Source of the DNA: Anaerococcus degeneri
GTDB taxonomy: Bacteria > Bacillota > Clostridia > Tissierellales > Peptoniphilaceae
NCBI RefSeq assembly: GCF_017874475.1
Contig: NZ_JAGGLO010000015.1
Coordinates: forward strand, 1-32,811
Direction: 5' to 3'
Length of the DNA: 32,811 nt
Shown: positions 23,712-31,192 of the stretch, piece by piece
Numbering within the stretch: the stretch's first letter is position 1
Layout of the letters: each line of letters starts with the position of its first letter
Made by a program: the position numbers and the translations under genes
Notes under the pieces: model-generated
Told to the model about the DNA's origin: nothing
Seen by the model: the letters and a program-made list of their open reading frames with translations, nothing else
The model's database searches: none

Positions 23712-26531
23712 TTACTTCAATAATTTTTTGAGATACTGACCAGTGTAGGATTCCTTAACCTTTGAAATGTCTTCTGGAGTCCCTGTGGCAACTAGGTTTC
23801 CGCCCCCGTCACCGCCTTCAGGGCCCAGGTCGATTATATAGTCTGAAACCTTTATTACATCGAGATTGTGCTCGATTACCACAACTGTATTATTTTGGTC
23901 CACAAGCCTATTTAAAACTTCTATAAGCTTGTGAACATCAGCTGTATGAAGGCCTGTGGTAGGCTCATCTAGGATATAGAGAGTCTGACCTGTTGAAACT
24001 TTGGCAAGCTCTGTGGCAAGTTTGACCCTTTGGGCCTCACCGCCGGATAATTCTGTGGAAGGTTGGCCAATTTTGATATAGCCAAGTCCCACATCGTAGA
24101 GGGTTTGGAGTTTTCTCACAATGGAAGGCTGGTTTTCAAAAAATTCAATTCCTTCCTCAACAGTCATATCAAGGACCTCAGATATATCTTTGCCCTTAAA
24201 TTTGACTTCAAGAGTTTCCCTGTTGTATCTCTTGCCGTGGCAAACCTCGCAAGGCACATAAACATCAGGTAAAAACATCATGTCAACCTTGATTGTCCCG
24301 TCACCCTTACAGGCCTCGCACCTGCCACCCTTGACGTTGAAGGAAAATCTTCCCTTTTGGAAGCCCTTCATCTTGGCCTGGTTGGTCATGGCAAAGACAT
24401 CACGAATGGCATCAAAAACCTTGGTATAGGTCGCTGGATTTGACCTTGGAGTCCTACCTATTGGAGACTGGTCGATGGCTATTACCTTATCAATCTGATC
24501 AAGGCCCTTGATTTTCTTGTGACGACCAGCGTGAACCTTGGACTTGTTAATTTTCCTGGTTGCCATCTTGTATAAAATTTCATTCACAAGTGAAGATTTG
24601 CCCGACCCAGACACCCCCGTCACAGTTGTAAGAGTGCCCAGTGGGAATTTCACGTCAATATTTTTTAGGTTATTTTCACCAGCCCCTATTACTTCTATAT
24701 ACTTATCCGAAGTCCTGCGTTTTTTTGGAAGTTCGATTTTTTTCCTGCCAGCCAAATAATCGCCTGTGAGCGAATCCTTGCAGGCCATGATGTCCTTAAG
24801 TGAACCTTTGGCGACAATTTCCCCACCGTGGATGCCGGCCCTTGGCCCAATATCAACGATAAAGTCCGCCGCCCTCATGGTATCTTCGTCGTGTTCCACA
24901 ATTATTAATGTATTTCCAATATCTGTGAGGTTTCTTAGGGACTTTATTAGCTTGTCATTGTCCCTTTGATGAAGGCCAATTGAAGGCTCATCCAATACAT
25001 AAGACACACCCACAAGACCTGATCCGATTTGGGTCGCAAGCCTTATTCTCTGGCTTTCACCGCCCGAAAGGGTTGAAGCTGTACGGTTTAGGGTAAGATA
25101 TGAAAGACCTACGTCATTTAAAAACCTTAGCCTTCCTTTAATTTCCTTAATGATAAGCTCTGCGATTTGCTCTTTCATCTCAGAAAGCTCGAGCTTGTCG
25201 AAAAACTCGATTGACTTTGAAACAGAAAGTCGGGTGAGTTCTGAAATATTTTTGCCCCCGACCTTGATAGCCAAGACCTCTGGTTTTAGCCTGTCCCCGT
25301 GGCAGACCCTACATTCCTCTTCGCCCATATAGTCCCTAAACTTTTTCTTTTGGGCATCGGAATTTGTCCTTTGGTACCTATCCCAAATATTTTGGATGGC
25401 CCCTTCAAAAATCCCTTTGTAGCGTTTTTTGCCCGAAAAATGGGACTCAAAAACAAAGGATAAATCATAATTAGTTCCATATAAGATGTCATTAATCATT
25501 TCATCTGGCCCATCTTCCAGAGGTGCGTCGTATGGGTAATTATAATGATCTGCAATAGCCCTTATGACCTCATAGTAATAAGTCCCCTTGGCAGATGTTG
25601 CGTAAGGCTCAACCACACCTTGGTTTATAGAAAGGCTCTTGTCGGCAAGGATGAGGTCTGGGTCCACCTGGAGGTGAAAACCAAGGCCGTTACACTCTGG
25701 ACACATGCCAATTGGAGCGTTAAATGAAAACATATTTGGGGTGATTTCTGGCAAAGACACATGGCCTTCAGGACAGGCAAGTTTTGATGATAAAAGCATT
25801 TGGTCTCCGCCAATTACATCCACAATCACAAGGCCATCAGCAAGGCCGATTGTAGTTTCAAGAGAGTCCGCAATCCTAGATTCAATTCCCTCTTTCATCT
25901 TAATCCTGTCTACAATTACAGAAATATCGTGCTTTTTATTCTTATCAAGGTCAATGTCGTCCTCGATTTCATATCTTTCCCCGTCGATAATAACACGGAC
26001 AAAACCGTCTTTTCTAATATTAGCCAGGGCATTTTTGTGCTGGCCCTTCCTAGCCCTAATAACTGGGGCAAGAAGTTGGATTTTAGTTCCTAAAGGTAAT
26101 TCCATAATCCTATCAACCATCTGGTCAACAGACTGGGCAACGATTGGTTTTCCACAAATCGGACAAAAAGCGTCCCCGATTCTGGCATACAAAAGCCTGT
26201 AATAGTCATAAATTTCAGTCACAGTAGCCACAGTCGAACGTGGGTTCCTGTTGGTAGTCTTTTGGTCAATGGAAATAGAAGGCGATAAACCATCAATAGA
26301 ATCAACATCAGGCTTATCAATCCCACCCAAAAACTGCCTAGCATAGGACGAAAGACTCTCCACATAACGCCTCTGACCCTCCGCATAAATAGTATCAAAG
26401 GCAAGAGTGGACTTACCAGAGCCCGAAAGCCCAGTAAAAACAATCATCTCATCACGAGGGAGGGTAAGATCTATGTTCTTTAGATTGTTAGTCCTTGCTC
26501 CTTTTATAATAATATTATTATTTTCTTTCAT
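23712..26531 (-). CDS. uvrA: Excinuclease ABC subunit A
   Basis: The 939-residue protein is full-length UvrA, the damage-recognition ATPase of nucleotide excision repair. It has two ABC ATPase halves. The first has Walker A GLSGSGKS (34-41) and signature TLSGGESQRIRLA; the second has Walker A GVSGSGKSSL and signature ELSGGEAQRVKLA with Walker B LYILDEPTTGLH. Zinc modules are visible as CPICGKP, CPEGHVSL/CPECNGLGF, CRVCHGDRL and CEACKGDGT/CEVCHGKRY. The start has an AAAGGA site. uvrB lies upstream on the same strand, but a gap of about 1 kb with structured element B separates them, so joint transcription is uncertain. A 15-base palindrome stands 20 bases before the start. Confidence 0.98.
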   Translation of the reverse strand: MKENNNIIIKGARTNNLKNIDLTLPRDEMIVFTGLSGSGKSTLAFDTIYAEGQRRYVESLSSYARQFLGGIDKPDVDSIDGLSPSISIDQKTTNRNPRSTVATVTEIYDYYRLLYARIGDAFCPICGKPIVAQSVDQMVDRIMELPLGTKIQLLAPVIRARKGQHKNALANIRKDGFVRVIIDGERYEIEDDIDLDKNKKHDISVIVDRIKMKEGIESRIADSLETTIGLADGLVIVDVIGGDQMLLSSKLACPEGHVSLPEITPNMFSFNAPIGMCPECNGLGFHLQVDPDLILADKSLSINQGVVEPYATSAKGTYYYEVIRAIADHYNYPYDAPLEDGPDEMINDILYGTNYDLSFVFESHFSGKKRYKGIFEGAIQNIWDRYQRTNSDAQKKKFRDYMGEEECRVCHGDRLKPEVLAIKVGGKNISELTRLSVSKSIEFFDKLELSEMKEQIAELIIKEIKGRLRFLNDVGLSYLTLNRTASTLSGGESQRIRLATQIGSGLVGVSYVLDEPSIGLHQRDNDKLIKSLRNLTDIGNTLIIVEHDEDTMRAADFIVDIGPRAGIHGGEIVAKGSLKDIMACKDSLTGDYLAGRKKIELPKKRRTSDKYIEVIGAGENNLKNIDVKFPLGTLTTVTGVSGSGKSSLVNEILYKMATRKINKSKVHAGRHKKIKGLDQIDKVIAIDQSPIGRTPRSNPATYTKVFDAIRDVFAMTNQAKMKGFQKGRFSFNVKGGRCEACKGDGTIKVDMMFLPDVYVPCEVCHGKRYNRETLEVKFKGKDISEVLDMTVEEGIEFFENQPSIVRKLQTLYDVGLGYIKIGQPSTELSGGEAQRVKLATELAKVSTGQTLYILDEPTTGLHTADVHKLIEVLNRLVDQNNTVVVIEHNLDVIKVSDYIIDLGPEGGDGGGNLVATGTPEDISKVKESYTGQYLKKLLK

Positions 26532-26551
26532 CAGTATCCTTTCTTTTCTTT

Positions 26552-26566
26552 GTTAGCCGAGCTAAC
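26552..26566. promoter_or_regulatory. Palindrome in the uvrA leader
   Basis: GTTAGC-CGA-GCTAAC is a perfect 6-bp inverted repeat with a CGA centre, 20 bases upstream of the uvrA start. It could be an operator or a leader hairpin. It does not match the Bacillus-type SOS box, but resembles the TTAATC-CGA-GATTAA palindromes elsewhere in this window. Confidence 0.5.
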
Positions 26567-26682
26567 CTGTCTTTTTTTCTTTTATTTTAAATAATTTTAG
26601 TAAATTAGTATTTTCTCTTATATTTAATATTATTTCCTGTAACATTATATTATATAAAACTTAGATTTTTAAAATATCCCTT

Positions 26683-27344
26683 CGAACCTGGGGAGGCCCA
26701 GGGGAACGTTCCGGACGTTCCCCAACCTGCCTCCCCAGACCCCACTCGGCTACCCCCTCCGGCCGGCCCCTCGCGGGGGACATTGTGTTTGCCTTCGGCA
26801 AACTATTAATATAGAGGTGCCCTTGTTTTAGTTGAACTAACTCCAAACTTTTTTGACATTCAGTCGGCTAAAATTTGATAACTCGCTAAAGCTCAAACAA
26901 TCAAATTTTTTTACGCCTCCTTCATTTACAAAAATACAAGGTCTTAAGTTTTTAACTCTTCATATAAGAAAGATAAAACTAATTTAGCAATGTTTGGCAA
27001 AGCCAACGAGCCTTGCGAGTTCTAGTACTTTGAGACCAAGTTTCACTTTTATCGGGCAAAGATTTCTTATCGAGGGTTGCGTTAAGAAAACTGATTGTTT
27101 GAGGCGTAGCCGAGTTATCAGTTTTTAGCAGCCCGAGGATTAGAAATCTGTGAGGATATACGTAAATCAATACGAAGTTATTCTCTTTACTAACGAGGTT
27201 TGCCGATAGGCAAACTCCTGGTTTCGCACTCCGCTCTAGGAGCAGTTGGGGGTGTAGCGTAAGGGGGTCTTAGGGGGAACCAGTGAGGGGGCATCTGCCG
27301 CCCCCTTGGGTTCCCCCTATGTACGGAGGGGTCATGTAAATGAC
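26683..27344 (-). repeat. Large structured intergenic element, copy B
   Basis: About 660 bases between uvrB and uvrA, in the sense opposite to copy A. The GC hairpin is TGGGGAGGC/GCCTCCCCA (26689-26697 with 26729-26737) around GGGGAACGT/ACGTTCCCC; copies A and C have GGGGACCC/GGGTCCCC in the outer stem. The compound hairpin spans 27060-27149, with AGATTTCTTATC/GATTAGAAATCT and GGGTTGC/GCAGCCC. The other end has TAGGGGGAACC/GGTTCCCCCTA (27271-27281 with 27309-27319) and closes with GTCATGTAAATGAC. The middle differs from A and C: a second hairpin AAAATTTGAT/ATCAAATTTT (26870-26909) with the same loop stands there in the opposite orientation. The 3' T run is missing. Confidence 0.92.
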
Positions 27345-27393
27345 ATAGACATATATAAGATAAAATTAAAATTAAAACTAAAGTTTAAAGATT

Positions 27394-27480
27394 TTAATCC
27401 TGGATTAATAGACTCACTTAGTGAAAAGGTCCCTTGGGGTTCCCCCAGATACGGAGGGGTTATGTCAATGACCCAAGTTG
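27394..27480 (-). repeat. Partial second copy of the element's 5' end, with a short palindrome
   Basis: On the minus strand this reads GGGTCATTGACATAACCCC, CTCCGTATCTGGGGGAACCCC and AAGGGACC, which is the first 45 or so bases of the element (compare 16034-16078). It then switches to CACTAAGTGAGTC and TTAATCCAGGATTAA (27394-27408), which resembles 15810-15840. It is a truncated nested fragment upstream of copy B. Confidence 0.82.
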
Positions 27481-27530
27481 TCTATTTTATAAAAGAATTC
27501 TAATCAATAAATAGTTTTGAAAAACTTTTT

Positions 27531-29486
27531 CTAAAAGTTTTCTCTCATTTTCTTTATTTGATCTCTTAATCTTGCTGCTCTTTCAAAGTCTAATTCTTCT
27601 GCCGCCTTATACATTTCGCTTTCCATATTTATTAGGATGGTTGTTATATCTTCTCTATTGAATTCTTCGATTTCTTCTTCTTCGGATTTTTTGGTGATTT
27701 GAATTATTTCGCCGATATTTTTCTTTATTGTTGTTGGTGTGATTCCGTGTTTTTCGTTGAAGTCTTCTTGGATTTTTCTCCTACGTTCAGTTTCGTCTAT
27801 GGCTCTTTGCATAGACCCTGTGATGGTGTCTCCGTACATGATTACGTGGCCTTCAGAGTTTCTTGCAGCGCGGCCAATTGTCTGGATCAAAGAGGTCTCA
27901 CTTCTTAAAAATCCTTCCTTGTCGGCGTCTAGGATTGTAATTAAGGATACTTCTGGTATATCAAGACCTTCTCTAAGGAGGTTGATTCCCACCAAAACGT
28001 CAAATTTCCCTAGCCTTAAATCTCTAATGATTTCAGACCTTTCTATTGTTTTGATGTCTGAGTGGAGGTATCTTACCTTGATGTTTTGCTCCATCAAATA
28101 ATCTGTCAAGTCTTCGGCCATTTTCTTGGTCAAGGTTGTCACTAGGACCCTTTCGCCCTTGGCTATGGTTTTGTAAACTTCTCCTATTAAGTCGTCTATC
28201 TGGTTTTCTGTTGGTCTCACTTCCACGATTGGGTCTAGAAGCCCAGTTGGTCTAATGATTTGCTCTACAAGCTCACCATGGGTTTTCTTCATTTCGTATG
28301 GGCCTGGAGTTGCTGATACATAGACCGTTTGGTTTATCAAGTTTTCAAATTCATCGAATTTTAAAGGTCTATTGTCAAGGGCAGATGGGAGCCTAAAGCC
28401 AAAATCTACCAGGTTTTGCTTTCTAGACCTATCGCCCTCGTACATGCCGCCAACTTGGGGTATGGATACGTGGGATTCGTCAACCATGAGGACAAAGTCA
28501 TTTGGAAAATAATCTATAAGTGTGTAGGGCCTTGAACCCCTTGGCCTTTGGGAAAGGTGGGCAGAATAGTTTTCTATCCCCGAACAAAAGCCGATTTCCT
28601 TGAGCATTTCAATGTCATACTTGGTTCGCTGTTCAATTCTCTGGGCCTCTAGGAGTTTGTTTTCACTTTCAAATTCCTTGATTCTCTCTTCGAGCTCTTT
28701 TTCTATGGTAATTATTGCCTTTTCAGTCTTTTCGCTGGTTGTAGCATAGTGGCTGGCAGGGTAAATATAAGCATGGGAAATTTTTGAGATGACCTTGCCT
28801 GTTAATGGATCAAATTCTGAAATCTGGTCGATTTCATCGCCAAAAAATTCAATTCTGATAGCCTTTTGGTCAAAACCTGCAGGATAAATGTCTAAAATAT
28901 CGCCCCTGGCTCTGAAGGTTCCCCTTTCAAATTCCACATCATTTCTGACATACTGGACGTCGATTAGCTTTTTCATAACCTCTTCCGGGCTAATTTCCTG
29001 GCCAGGACGGAGTGATACGACAAGCTTTTTGTATTCAATCGGGTCACCTAAGCCGTAAATACAAGACACACTAGCAACTATAATTACGTCCCTTCTTTCA
29101 AAAAGGGCCATAGTTGCCGAGTGGCGCATCTTGTCGATTTCGTCGTTTATGGACGAGTCCTTGGCTATGTAGGTATCAGTCGCTGCCACATAGGCCTCTG
29201 GCTGGTAGTAGTCGTAGTAGGAAACAAAGTATTCCACAGCATTTTCTGGGAAAAATTCCTTAAATTCGGTAAAAAGTTGGTAGGCTAGGGTCTTGTTGTG
29301 TGCAAGGACCAAGGTTGGCCTTTGAACATTTTGGATAATGTTGGCCATGGTAAAGGTCTTGCCAGAACCAGTAACCCCCCTTAGGATTTGGTCCTTTTTG
29401 CCAGAAAGAATTCCCTCGCTTAATTTTTTAATAGCCTCAGGCTGGTCACCCTTTGGCGCATAGTCTGAATGTAATTTAAATTCCAT
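27531..29486 (-). CDS. uvrB: Excinuclease ABC subunit B
   Basis: The 651-residue protein is UvrB, the helicase-like damage-verification subunit. Walker A is GVTGSGKT (37-44), the beta-hairpin region reads [13 protein letters not shown], then [32 protein letters not shown], the helicase motifs [20 protein letters not shown] and [27 protein letters not shown], and a C-terminal UVR motif for UvrC contact ([21 protein letters not shown]). The ATG at 29486 follows GAGAG; a TTG four codons earlier would only extend the N-terminus. A palindrome with an embedded TATAAT lies about 55 bases upstream. Confidence 0.98.
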   Translation of the reverse strand: MEFKLHSDYAPKGDQPEAIKKLSEGILSGKKDQILRGVTGSGKTFTMANIIQNVQRPTLVLAHNKTLAYQLFTEFKEFFPENAVEYFVSYYDYYQPEAYVAATDTYIAKDSSINDEIDKMRHSATMALFERRDVIIVASVSCIYGLGDPIEYKKLVVSLRPGQEISPEEVMKKLIDVQYVRNDVEFERGTFRARGDILDIYPAGFDQKAIRIEFFGDEIDQISEFDPLTGKVISKISHAYIYPASHYATTSEKTEKAIITIEKELEERIKEFESENKLLEAQRIEQRTKYDIEMLKEIGFCSGIENYSAHLSQRPRGSRPYTLIDYFPNDFVLMVDESHVSIPQVGGMYEGDRSRKQNLVDFGFRLPSALDNRPLKFDEFENLINQTVYVSATPGPYEMKKTHGELVEQIIRPTGLLDPIVEVRPTENQIDDLIGEVYKTIAKGERVLVTTLTKKMAEDLTDYLMEQNIKVRYLHSDIKTIERSEIIRDLRLGKFDVLVGINLLREGLDIPEVSLITILDADKEGFLRSETSLIQTIGRAARNSEGHVIMYGDTITGSMQRAIDETERRRKIQEDFNEKHGITPTTIKKNIGEIIQITKKSEEEEIEEFNREDITTILINMESEMYKAAEELDFERAARLRDQIKKMRENF

Positions 29487-29539
29487 CTTATCTCTCAATC
29501 TATATCTAAAAGCTTTCGCTAAATTTCCTTATTTATACC

Positions 29540-29554
29540 CTAGTATTATACTAG
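29540..29554. promoter_or_regulatory. Palindrome overlapping a possible uvrB -10 box
   Basis: CTAGTA-TTA-TACTAG is a perfect 6-bp inverted repeat whose minus-strand reading contains TATAAT. A regulator bound here would cover the -10 region of uvrB. No good -35 is visible and I cannot name the regulator. Confidence 0.45.
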
Positions 29555-29602
29555 AAATTAGCCACTTTTCTATCTTTGAAAGTCCATTCAAAACCTCCCT
29601 GG

Positions 29603-29630
29603 TTTACATTTATAAAATTTCATATATAAT
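29603..29630 (+). promoter_or_regulatory. SigA promoter of the TPP riboswitch/thiT transcript
   Basis: TTTACA (29603-29608) and TATAAT (29625-29630) are 16 bases apart, immediately before the TPP riboswitch. Confidence 0.82.
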
Positions 29631-29636
29631 GAATAT

Positions 29637-29713
29637 GTACTAGGGGTGCTGGAAATTTCTGGCTGAGATCATACCCTTAACCTGATCCAGGTAATGCTGG
29701 CGGAGGTAAGTTA
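29637..29713 (+). ncRNA. TPP riboswitch (THI element)
   Basis: The conserved blocks AGGGGTGC, GGCTGAGATCATACCCTTAA, CCTGATCCAGGTAATGCTGG and CGGAGGTAAGTT follow in the order of the thi-box. It binds thiamine pyrophosphate and controls thiT directly downstream. Confidence 0.95.
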
Positions 29714-29752
29714 CAAAATCCTCCCAGTATTGTGCAAAGGAGGAATTTTTTT
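29701..29752 (+). promoter_or_regulatory. Expression platform of the TPP riboswitch
   Basis: TCCTCC (29719-29724) can pair with GGAGGA (29739-29744), which is the thiT ribosome binding site; seven Ts follow (29746-29752). The same TCCTCC can instead pair with CGGAGG (29701-29706) at the 3' end of the aptamer. The two states are mutually exclusive, so TPP would hide the ribosome binding site, end transcription, or both. Confidence 0.7.
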
Positions 29753-30301
29753 ATGAATAATAGTAAATGGTCAACAAAAATGATAGCTGAAGGCGGTGTA
29801 ATGCTAGCCCTCGCCTTTATTCTAGGCCGTATCACCCTATTTAAGATGCCTCAAGGAGGCTCTATCACAGCAGGCCAGATGATTCCACTAATCATCTTTG
29901 CCATCAGACACGGAGCAGGCCCTGGCATCCTTGTAGGTGCTCTTTACGGTGTTCTTGATATGATGTTTGGTGGTTCAATCTACCACCCAGTCCAAGCCAT
30001 CCTAGACTACCCACTAGCCTACGCTTCACTTGGTCTTGTTGGATTTTTCTCAAAGAATTTTGCAGCAAACCACGAAATCGCCCCTGTTATCAAGGGCACA
30101 TTCCTAGGCGTATTCGCAAGATTTGTATGCCACGTCCTAACAGGAGTCATCTTCTTCGGCTCCTACGCCCCAGAAGGCCAAAACGTTTGGTTATATTCAA
30201 TAATCTATAACGGAACTTTCCTAGGAGTAGAATTTATAATCACAATTGTAATCATCGTCCTACTAAAAAATTTCATTACTAAAGATATTGCTAGATTATA
30301 A
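29753..30301 (+). CDS. thiT: Thiamine ECF transporter S component ThiT
   Basis: The 182-residue membrane protein has about six hydrophobic segments and the ThiT pattern: WSTKMIAEGGVMLALAFILGRI, MPQGGSITAGQMIPLIIFAIRHG, and the thiamine-site stretch YHPVQAILDYPLAYASLGLVGF. It binds thiamine and docks on the common ECF module, encoded elsewhere. The start is the ATG at 29753 behind AAAGGAGG; the GTG at 29732 lies upstream of that site. It is the only core gene on the plus strand in this half of the window and forms a single-gene unit under the TPP riboswitch. Confidence 0.95.
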   Translation: MNNSKWSTKMIAEGGVMLALAFILGRITLFKMPQGGSITAGQMIPLIIFAIRHGAGPGILVGALYGVLDMMFGGSIYHPVQAILDYPLAYASLGLVGFFSKNFAANHEIAPVIKGTFLGVFARFVCHVLTGVIFFGSYAPEGQNVWLYSIIYNGTFLGVEFIITIVIIVLLKNFITKDIARL

Positions 30302-30309
30302 TAAGTTTT

Positions 30310-30350
30310 TTATCCGAGATAAATTATCTTTTTTTCTTATCCGAAATAAG
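30310..30350. repeat. Two short palindromes between thiT and copy C
   Basis: TTATCCGAGATAA (30310-30322) and CTTATCCGAAATAAG (30336-30350) belong to the palindrome family seen around copies A and B. The first, with the T run at about 30329-30335, might act as a weak thiT terminator. Confidence 0.75.
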
Positions 30351-30395
30351 TTATTTATCTTTTATGTAATTATTTTATTTACAATTGAATCTTCG

Positions 30396-31121
30396 TAATA
30401 AAGGGGACCCCAGGGGAACGTTTCGCACGTTCCCCCATCGGGTCCCCTTTAAAACCCCTTCCGTTACCCCCTCCGGGCGACCCCTCTCGGGGGATATTGT
30501 GTTTGCCTATCGGCAAACATGTTGGTATGGCGAAGTCCTTGTTTTAGTATATTATTATCCAAACTTTTTAAAATCCAAAGCCTCCTAAAAATTGCAATCT
30601 CGTCTGACTTGTGTTTTGCCTTTTAAAATAAGTTCACAGTATTTATAATATTTTTATTCGTAAAGAGCTGTCAGTGCAATTTTCTTCACGGATGCTTGGG
30701 ATTTAAAATACTTGACCTTATGATTTCTAACTCTTCGTTTTAGAAAGACAAGACCCATCTAACAATGTTTGGCGAAGCCAAACGAGCCTGGCAACTCTGG
30801 AACCTCGAGACCAGTTCTCTCTTTTATCGGGAAAAGATTTCTAATCAAGGGTTGCGTTAAGAAAACTGATTGTTTGAAGCGAAGCCGAGTTATCAGTTTT
30901 TAGCAACCCGAGGATTAGAAATCTGTGTGGATATACGTAATCTCATACAAGGTGATTCTCTCTACATAAAAAAGCTTGCGATAAGCAAGCTTCTATATCC
31001 GCACTCCGCATAAGGAGCCGCTCGGGGGTGTAGCGGAAAGGGGGCCTGGGGGAACCCAGTGAGGGACCCTGCGGAAGGTCCCTTGGGGTTCCCCCAGTTA
31101 CAGAGCAGTCATGTAAATGAC
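30396..31121 (-). repeat. Large structured intergenic element, copy C
   Basis: About 726 bases, inverted relative to copy A and similar to it over the whole length. The GC hairpin is GGGGACCC/GGGTCCCC (30403-30410 with 30440-30447) around GGGGAACGT/ACGTTCCCC. GTTTGCC/GGCAAAC (30501-30518) and a long-range stem near ATTGCAAT/TGCAAT (about 30590-30685) follow. The compound hairpin is 30835-30924: AGATTTCTAATC/GATTAGAAATCT, GGGTTGC/GCAACCC and AAAACTGAT/ATCAGTTTT. AAGCTTGC/GCAAGCTT lies at 30972-30992 and CTGGGGGAACCC/GGGTTCCCCCAG at 31046-31097. It closes with GTCATGTAAATGAC at 31108-31121. It fills the gap between the convergent thiT and membrane-protein genes. On the minus strand the last hairpin is followed by TTTATTA. 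Confidence 0.93.
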
Positions 31122-31142
31122 TGAGATAATATAGATGATACA

Positions 31143-31187
31143 GTTAATCTCGGATTAACAAAAAAATAATAACTTATCTTGGATAAG
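31143..31187. repeat. Two short palindromes between copy C and the membrane-protein gene
   Basis: GTTAATCTCGGATTAAC (31143-31159) and CTTATCTTGGATAAG (31173-31187) match, as reverse complements, the pair seen upstream of copy A (15997-16013 and 15786-15798). So the palindromes travel with the element's 5' side. Confidence 0.8.
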
Positions 31188-31192
31188 CCAAC

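Noticed and set aside
25286-25492. Extra frames within uvrA, uvrB, mreB and other long genes
   Set aside because: All lie in alternative frames of well-identified proteins with full conserved motifs and have no start signals.
30396-31121. tRNA or rRNA gene, or a known small regulatory RNA, in the structured elements
   Set aside because: No cloverleaf, T-loop GTTCRA pattern or rRNA signature is seen; stems and loops do not match 6S, SRP, RNase P or tmRNA patterns known to me.
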